Shown here one piece after another: positions 56,416-64,000 of a stretch of 64,000 bases of DNA. The notes under the pieces were generated by a model. The model had not been told where the DNA came from, searched no databases, and was given only the letters and a program-made list of their open reading frames with translations. Source of the DNA: Holothuria scabra (taxonomy: Eukaryota > Echinodermata > Holothuroidea > Aspidochirotida > Holothuriidae); NCBI GenBank assembly GCA_037179385.1, contig CM074188.1, positions 20,973,318 to 21,037,317 of the forward strand. The letters are read 5' to 3'. A program made the translations under genes and the position numbers. Numbering within the stretch: the first letter of the stretch is position 1; each line of letters begins with the position of its first letter.

Positions 56416-56631
56416 CTACTTGGCCTTCTTGTCCATCGGCACCCGGTTCCTGTTCAAGTATTTCTGCCGTATGGGCTTGAACTGATGTTGTAAAGAACCA
56501 CGAACTTGCTCTTCTTCTGGCTCTTCTTCTACATCTTCGTACTGAAGAATCTCTTCTTCGTTGAAGCTTGACCAAGATGCAGATAAATCTAGCTCAAGTT
56601 CGTCTGAGATTGAGGATGATGGACTTGACAT
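56416..56631 (-). CDS. unrecognised acidic open frame, possible first exon
   Basis: 71 codons beginning with ATG in a good context (GGAAAAATGTC), then a Ser-rich stretch and an acidic segment (NEEEILQYEDVEEEPEEEQ) followed by a basic tail. The frame ends at TAG within AAGTAGC, and a GT there or just before could serve as a donor. The acidic Ser-rich N-terminus recalls leaders of invertebrate proteins with a P2X7-type zinc domain, but that domain is not seen nearby, so this is only a resemblance. CpG content is locally higher than to the right, as expected at a promoter. It is convergent with the THAP fragment. Confidence 0.3.
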   Translation of the reverse strand: MSSPSSSISDELELDLSASWSSFNEEEILQYEDVEEEPEEEQVRGSLQHQFKPIRQKYLNRNRVPMDKKAK

Positions 56632-57618
56632 TTTTCCTTATCTAACCGCTTACAATGTGGGTATCCAACGAACAACACCCAATGCTACCTAGCTTTGGCT
56701 TTTAGTTCCGGCAATGACGTCACTGATGTCAATTTTGGATTTGAGTTTTTTAACTTTCGGGTTTCTCGATATACCCATACATATCCAGTTTTCGAATGAC
56801 ACAGGGGACTATGCAAATAAAATTACTGAGTGATGGTGGTGATTTGTGATTCTTGTAAACCTCAGCCATCATATTTGCCACATGAAAAGCTGCACTGCAT
56901 AGGCTCTTTAAAAAAAAAAAATGTTGCTCCATATGGTATGGTAAAACTGACAATTATTTTGCATCCATCAGTGAATAAAATAGCATTTAAATGCTGTGTT
57001 CAAATGTGGAACTTGTTTTAACTTTGAATCAACCACTTTACGCCTTGGGCTGCTGCAACGCTGAATGGGGGAGTGGGGGGGGGGGGGCATGGTTATCTAT
57101 TCATTGCTTTGTTTGCTTGCTTTGTCCCATAATTTGATACTTAGGCTTGGCCTAGCCTAATTGGGTTTCTGTACCTGTACCACTTCCATCAGTGTTATTT
57201 TTCTTGCAATCTTGCTGAATCAAAACATGGTGTTTGAGAGATCTATGAAAACTAATTATGCTGGAGTCTGCAACATAATGATCAGAGTTAAAAGAGTTTA
57301 TCTGTTTTACAGTAGATAAGCAAGCTGTGGAATGTACGTCTTACCTAGGAAAAATATTTTACAGGCAACCAACTTTTAAGTTATGTTGTGTCTGTAGGCC
57401 TCTTTCATTTGTCTCAGACAATTGCACCATTTGGCTGCTTGCTTTTACTATCATCCTCTCAGATTGAGTATACATGCTACCACATGTTGGAGTCATTACA
57501 CTAAGAAATAGATAAAACTGAAGGCATATCTTCCAACAAAAATTTCCCAAACTCATGGCAATCCTTGCAGCATTGTTTGGCCTTACCTGTCCTTTGAATG
57601 GTTTACTGTACTACCAAA

Positions 57619-57876
57619 TTAAAGGTCCAGAGCAGTCCCCCTACCTGAAGTGCATTAGACTGTCCTGTTTCATGACTGGTTCTTGAGAGTCACATGACAA
57701 TATTCTTTCTTTTTTAATGTGAAATTTAGTACAAGTTAAGTCTGCTTGGTTTATCTTGATTAATGAAGTGCTGAAATATTTTATAAAAGACATTTTGAAG
57801 TGAAATACTAAAACAGAAAATTGTGAGATAGCTGCCGGTTCATAACAAGTTTAGGATGACTGCTTTTGCCCTTTTA
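57619..57876. mobile_element. short TTAA element, family A
   Basis: Starts TTAAAGGTCCAGAGCAGTCC and ends GGATGACTGCTTTTGCCC then TTTTA. The core has TGTCCTGTTTCATGACTGG, GAGAGTCACATGACAATATT and CTGAAATATTTTAT. Confidence 0.78.
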
Positions 57877-58862
57877 GAACTACCTTGGGAACATTCCATT
57901 CCCTTGACTAGTATTACCCCGTCCACCAGGAATGCTCATTGTGTAATCGTACAGTATCTAGAGTTTACAGACTTAGCTGTACTCCAAGGCATTCAAATAC
58001 TAGTTCTGTTTCATTCTTCTGTGCTGCTCAGTCTAACTGAACCCTCCCAAGGTAGGAATTAAGAAATATCTCACGAGGGCTATTTCATATTGTGTGGGCC
58101 AATCTCCTTTCTCCCCCACTTATTCCAGACCCTGACCCTCCCTGTGTGTTGGAACAGAGACCCATCTACAAACACATGGGTCCTCACTCGGTCAACTCTG
58201 TTGTTGTTTGTTTTTTACTGAACAGGGGCTTTGTGATTTTGTCATATCAATTTAGCACCAGCAGCACTTTTTGTTACAGTTGTGTCTCTCCTGTTGGCTT
58301 CTTAATCACTACCAGTTTACCCTGTGATGGCTATGGAGTTGTAACAACTGAAGAGTGGCTGGACAGCCACAAAAATTATGTGCTGGACACAGTATAGACT
58401 AAACAAGAAGGTTTTGTGTCCAGAGAGTATTAAGAAGGCCAAGTGCCACATTCAACATTATGACTTGCCGTGTTTTTGTATCCCACAGTGTTACACAAAA
58501 GAGAGGATATGATTTATTTATGAGGCAAAGAGTAGATCTGGCACTGGGATGGTGGAACATTGCAGCACTTTCTACCCCATACTGGAAAGTAATTGGTGTC
58601 AGGTCCTCTGAAGGTTTATTAATTTGCCAATTTTCTCTTTCTGTGGTGTTATACTATAAAATGTGTAACTGGGCTTTTAAATCTAAAGAACAATAGGTAG
58701 GCTATTCAAAAGATATGAAACAATTTAATGCACAAATGTGGAGTCACAATATAATTTTTACCAAGAAGGCAAATGCTTGAATGCACAATCAAAACAAAGG
58801 TTTCAAACTTTGGAAATTTGGTACCAATAGGTTATAGTGCAAGCTCTGTGTTTATGTAAGAA

Positions 58863-59142
58863 GCCAACTCTTACCTTGAACTACAATTTTTTTAGTCCAC
58901 AGAAATTCTCAATTGATACAGCTCTTTGATCGACAGCAAATTAAATAATGAGTGCCGTAGCTTGTATTGCACAACAACTGAGAGTGCTTGATTACACATT
59001 GAGGTATTGTATTACTCACCCTGATGCAACAAACTGAGATTGTGTGTTGATGGGGATGAGTGTTAGTCAGTAATTATGGGAGGTGCTAAAATTTAGTAAA
59101 CTGTATGTTACGAGAATTGAAACTGTTCAATGAGTCCTTTAA
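58863..59142. mobile_element. short TTAA element, family B
   Basis: Core matches CTCTTTGATCGACAGCAAAT, ACTGAGAGTGCTTGATTACA, CAACAAACTGAGATTGTG and TGGGAGGTGCTAAAATT. Right end TTCAATGAGTCCTTTAA. The left end is eroded. Confidence 0.7.
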
Positions 59143-61184
59143 TTTCAACTATTTTCAATGTTTTGAAATTTTTTACATTTTTGTTTACTAGTTTACTGTA
59201 CATGTCTATGCACTTGAAAAACTCAGTTGCATGCGAGACTGAAGCTCCTTCAGGCAGAACCAATTACTGTAACTGACTTCAGTAGGTATCTAGTATCTAC
59301 AATTATAAATATTTCATATATCTCATTGGTGATGAATCCAAGGCAGATACTCTACAGTATCATTTGGTGCTGTATTGTATTTTTCTTTTCATGTTCAGCA
59401 TATTCTGTGAACATTCTATTCTAATCTCCAAATGTTTTCTAGTCTTTAAAAACTATTAGCCTGTAGCATTCAATATCACCTCAACTCAGGTCTTAGCTGA
59501 ATAATGTAGGTACTCTACAGTACTGTAATTACAGAAAGCCTAGGTGTCTTTCATGTTGTTCCTAAAGACATTTCATCTCTGTGGTGTATAGTAAACTGTA
59601 ACTAAGGAGCAATCTGCTTTCATAGATGTTCAGTAAAGAATTTGCCTGTGAAATACTTTTGATGGAACAAAGCCCCAGTACATTACTAATTAATTTCAGT
59701 GACTGTACACTTCTCATGGTTCGCCCTGGCAGGTTTAGAGGGAGTGAGGTGGTGATGTTGATGCGTGGGGAAATAAATATACAGGGGTGATGTACAGGGG
59801 TGACAATCTTGCCACCAACAATGATTGGGGTCTTTCAGTATCTAAAGACTTCTGTGCACTTAACTGTAACTAATTCTAAAAACATACAACCAGTAAAGGG
59901 GATTTTGTAGCACCTTTCTGTGTGGTGGTTTCTAAACACTGTGAGGTGCCAGCCTCAAAAAAGCAATACCAGGAAATCCTGGCATTTACCCACTAAAGTG
60001 ACAAAGATAGCATTCTATTATGACCTTTTCAAGTGGTCCTCTGTTTGGTGGTTTGCATATGCTTTATGTCTTGTTTCCTTTGTTGTTTAACTGTTTGTAT
60101 GCTTCATTTACCTAAGTACTGTGACATTAAACTGGATGTTAAATAGAACCTACCACAGATGTGTATTGCAATGTCCAAAGTAAACTTATTCAAATGTCAG
60201 AGCAGCTCAGTAAAGGTCTTCTTTGCAGTGTTTTTAGATATATTTATGGACTGGTTTTTCCAGGAAATGTATTTTTATACAAAGGTTAGTACTTTTTCCT
60301 TGTATTATAGTGACATGGAAGAAACTTCATGCAACTTTTGAAAATAAATATAGTACACATCATTTATTGTGCAGACACTAAGTGCTTTAATTAACAGGAC
60401 ATATATTGTACTGTGGTGTACAGATATTAATAGTTTTTATCACCATGCAGAATGCAAAAATGCATTGAGGTTTCAAAGATGCTATATTAGTTCTATTCCA
60501 AATTATGCAATGAATGTCAACACTTTTTTGAGACAATAGTCTAATGCTATTTTAATAGCTTAGAAAAATAATTTGATGTTCATAATCCATGGTCATACTC
60601 CATGAATCTTATGGATGGCATCTATTCTTGGAAAATTGTGTGTTTTTACCTTTGCAAGCAGCAAAGCTGGTACCCATACCTGTACACATGGTCAGATACT
60701 ACCTGCACCCTTTCCATACTTGGGATTAATTACTAATGGCCCAGTATCTGTAGCTGTTCTTGTACTGATGTTGCTATACTCACACTACCACATTGGGCCT
60801 TAAGAAGTTCCAGCTGACATGGTATTAACACAAATCATACTGAGCAGTGTTTGTATGAAGGGTGAGATTGCAGGAGTCATGTTGTTCTTCAGAATCTCGT
60901 CCAATAGAAAATACATTGTAGGAAATTCCCACACACTTTGCCTTGTACATGAGATCGTAGAACAATTACTGTAGGGTACAGTACTTGTAATTAGAATCTT
61001 CCCAAGTTTACATGTGTGGCTTTAAACTTGACCCCTGATCCAAAGAAATACAACTGACACTGCATCTGGTGCACCACTCCCACATGTATTACAAAATTGC
61101 TTCTTTCCAGAAATACCTCTCAACAAGTAAACATGAAAGGATGTGAGTGAGGTCCCACCCTCATTTTGGGAGTCCCTTCCTTTT

Positions 61185-61410
61185 TGAGGCAAGAGTGGGA
61201 ATTCCTGCTCAAGTTAAATTCCAACTTAGTGGGTTGGGCAGCCAATCTTATGGGCAAACCTCTGCCAAGTGGGAGGAAAGCTGGAGTGCCAGGAGAAAAA
61301 CCCGTATACTGTACATCGAGCAGGATAGGAACCCATGCTCATGTGAAACACATTGGTACACAGCTGCTGGGACAGACCCACTGTCACTTCAAGACCCTAG
61401 GTACTGTGGT
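61185..61410 (-). repeat. old tRNA-related repeat of a type widespread in marine animals
   Basis: The plus strand shows GTGGGAGGAAAGCTGGAGTG, CCAGGAGAAAAACCCG and AGGAACCCATGCTC followed by CACATTGGTACACAGC. It resembles the widely seen GGAGGAAACCGGAGTACCCG type repeat with a tRNA-like end on the reverse strand. Recognition is from memory of general pattern only. Confidence 0.4.
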
Positions 61411-63263
61411 GGAGTGTTGTACAGTTTTATAAGACTGTTCATTTATTATTCATTGCCTCCGATCACAATTGTGTTTATAGTACAGTAGCTTGCACTATAC
61501 TTTTCTGAATGGATAAACTTCCTAGCACCTGTCTGTAGGTATTGATTTTTAGTACCTTGACTCTGTTTGTGGTTTTGTAATCTCCCATTAATGCATGTAC
61601 AAGAACTTTGTTTGTTGATTGGTTTAATACACCAGTTGCTTTGTATTGTTTATGTCTCACAGAATATCCAAAGCTGAGTAAAGTTTATTTATTGATCAAT
61701 GATGTTTTCCCTTTGTTCAAAACAACTCTCCTTAACAAAGGAATTAATTTACCAGTACTGTACATTGTACATTTCATTGAGTACTAGTGTGGATTTCAGC
61801 TGGTAAAATTTATTGAGGGTCAAGATCATGTACAGAGAATTGTCCTTTTAAAGAGCTTTTTCATAGAGACCAGAACATCCATCAGTGGGGGAGGGGGATT
61901 CCCCCCCTCTTCTTTTTGCAGAAAAAGGTGAGCAAAATTCCCTCGGGCTTCTCTTTTCACTTCCAAACAAATTGGAAAATCGTCAGCATCTTGGTTTCTG
62001 ACTTTAAAGAAGACGTGCAGCAATGTTTGAACTTGCCTTTAAATAATGGACTTTCATTTAACCTTTCAAATTGCACCTTTCAGTGGCCTTGAAGCATGTT
62101 GTTGTCCCCCTGAAACCAAGGAAGCAAAGTTGCATGAAGTTTACAAAATAGAAAATTTTTTTCACCTGATTCGCTAGTAAAATTCATTTCTAAACTAGGG
62201 TGCAGATGTGGGTAACTGCCCTTTGGAAGAACATGCACATCATCTTGTACCCATGTGTGGGTCATTTCTTTGAAATCTTAAAACCTGTTAGCTGAATTGT
62301 TCTGAACATGATTTTTTACATTCTGACATGTGGTTAGAGATACACTTGTTGTGATCAGAATGGCCAAGATGTATTACAGGATGACTTCATAGGGGAGAGG
62401 TATGTAAAGACTAAGAGCATGCAACTTCTGTTCTCTCTGTTTTTTGGTAAAGCCAGATTTGTACGCAGGATTTCAATGGAGATGACCCTTTCTTCCTTTA
62501 TGCCACATGTGCATGCACTTTTATGGATAGGACTACATGCCTCCTCAAGTATTCCTCTTGAGTTTTGGATTCTGCAGGTATTCTACAAATATCACACTCC
62601 TCAGAAAATGAAGGAGTGTGGAAGGTACATGTGTTGTTTTACCTGAATAACTTTATATGCCCTCCAGATCTACATCTAGGTGTTAAAAAAAGCCTACTCC
62701 TCACAGTGAGGTGAGTGATAGTGTGCAAACCCACTCACATGCCTAAAAATTCAAGGCCTGACCTTTCATTTGGAAGTGTGTCAGGTACACAGTAACTTTC
62801 ACCATTGGGCAACCCTGGGCAATCAAAGTTTTGTGTGCATCTTTGTTTTAGAGAGGATTTAAGTATTCTCCCCAAACATCAGTACACACTAACAGACAGC
62901 AGCCATAAATCTCACATATTCTGTTTCTCATCAAAATTTCCTTTATAACACTCCTATGAGGACTTAAATATTGCAAATAGTAAGGCAAGAAAGGCCTCAA
63001 ATGTAACAGCAGCCAAATGGCCATTGCTGTAATACATTCCCTGTTTTCCGCAATGCCTCAATGAAATGAGTTGAGGCCAAAGTTGCCATCATAGCCTCCA
63101 GGATATATCCTCCATGCTTACAGTACTTACATGGTTTTGATGTACCTGCTGTTTTTCTGAGATTTTTTTGCAAATGGTCTTGGTGCCATTGTTCAAAAAT
63201 GAGAATGATCTTAATGCCCCTTGCAAGCTGAAGCCTGAGGTCCAGCAAGAAGTTTGCTTAGGA

Positions 63264-63600
63264 CTTTAAATTTTACTCTCAAGTGAGAAAAATATTGTCA
63301 CATAATTCTCAAGAACCATTAAAAAAAAATGGTAAGTCTACTGTACCAATCCAAAATTTTCCTTTTAAAGAGGAAGAGCAGTTGCCCCAAACTTATTTTG
63401 AAACAACCATTTCTTCTCTCAAATTTCTTCCTCACTGTATTCCTCATCAAAATTTCTTTCATACTATTTAGCACTCCAATATTGCATACCGTATTCAACA
63501 TAAATCAAGCAGTTTTTCTCATGAATTTCACAAAATTTTAGGAGAAAAACTTTGCCACCTGATCCTCAAGAGCCATTCATGAACTTTCAAGGGAAATATT
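63264..63600. mobile_element. family A fragments, two pieces
   Basis: 63264-63325 carries GAGAAAAATATTGTCACATA and CTCAAGAACCATT (an internal piece). 63363-63584 starts TTTTAAAGAGGAAGAGCAGT, continues CCCCAAACTTATTTTGAAA, and ends with CTCAAGAGCCATTCATGAAC, lacking the far end. Another end (GTTGACTGCATTTTCTCTTC) occurs at the window edge, 63968-63992. Confidence 0.55.
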
Positions 63601-64000
63601 GCATTTGTTTTACAAGGAAATTTCATCCTTTAAAAACCAATATTTATTGGCAAAGAGTGATAAATAATTACAAATAAGGTTGTATGTTAGCCTAATTGTT
63701 ATTAAAGAAATAATTTTCCCTCAGGTAGAAATTCAGTTGTTTGTTGCTCAAGAATAATTTGTTCACCCACACTTTCAACATGTCAAAAGATAAAACTTCC
63801 ATAACTTTTCTTGTGCATAATATTTTGAGAGATGAAGCTATTGCTGGGGTTTATTGTTGAGACTGGATGATTTCAAAATAACTAGAGCTATTTACTTTTA
63901 ATACTATGTTGGAACATCTTAAACACAATGTTTCCCTTTCAGATAGACTACTAGCCTATTACAAATTGGGTTGACTGCATTTTCTCTTCAAGTCTTCAAA

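Larger units (their letters stand above)
56800..63999. other. CpG-poor domain, probably transcribed gene body
   Basis: From about 56.8 kb rightward whole 60-base lines lack CpG. For example 59281-59700 has none, while GC content is about 38-40%. Left of it, for instance 36781-36900, CpG occurs near the random rate. TACTGTAC/GTACAGTA words are frequent. Apart from family A and B elements and one old repeat at 61.2 kb I recognise no exon. Long intron or untranslated sequence of an unidentified gene is the likely content. Confidence 0.5.

Noticed and set aside
56357..56575. second minus-strand frame overlapping the acidic frame (Arg-rich)
   Set aside because: Frame shadow of the acidic reading. 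The Arg runs come from reading GAA-rich codons one base off.
58092..58397. 101-codon open frame in the CpG-poor domain
   Set aside because: No domain recognised and no splice signals I can defend. Length is not unusual by chance.

Overview
The window looks like nuclear DNA of a marine invertebrate animal. It has long introns with canonical GT/AG sites, about 60% A+T, many short non-autonomous transposons, tRNA-derived SINEs, decayed non-LTR retrotransposons, long C or G homopolymer runs and frequent TAGGCCTA-type words. A deuterostome such as an echinoderm or hemichordate fits, but that assignment is an impression from repeat style and gene family, not a proof.

The one gene I can reconstruct end to end lies on the minus strand between 26164 and 4121. 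Nine coding exons with canonical splice sites and compatible phases encode a 544-residue SLC22-type organic ion transporter (major facilitator superfamily). The exons total 1635 bp, exactly 544 codons plus stop. The introns hold most of the repeats in the left third of the window. A degenerate extra copy of exon 5 of an SLC22 gene lies alone on the plus strand near 42.2 kb.

The middle (26-47 kb) is intergenic. It holds short TTAA-flanked transposons, fold-back elements, a degenerate GATATC-rich tandem array, tRNA-derived SINEs, a family whose head matches the 5' end of U2 snRNA, and one probable LTR with the start of an internal region. From 47.6 to 54.6 kb are two broken Jockey/CR1-group LINE copies, one on each strand. 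The first is inserted inside a short TTAA element, which gives a relative age.

From about 54.8 kb the sequence changes character. There is a frameshifted THAP zinc-finger domain at 55.67 kb and an unrecognised acidic open frame at 56.6 kb (minus). To the right of about 56.8 kb CpG becomes very rare up to the window end, although base composition changes little. This suggests the last 7 kb lies in a germline-methylated gene body whose exons I cannot identify.

I found no functional tRNA or rRNA gene, no CRISPR array and no prokaryotic feature.
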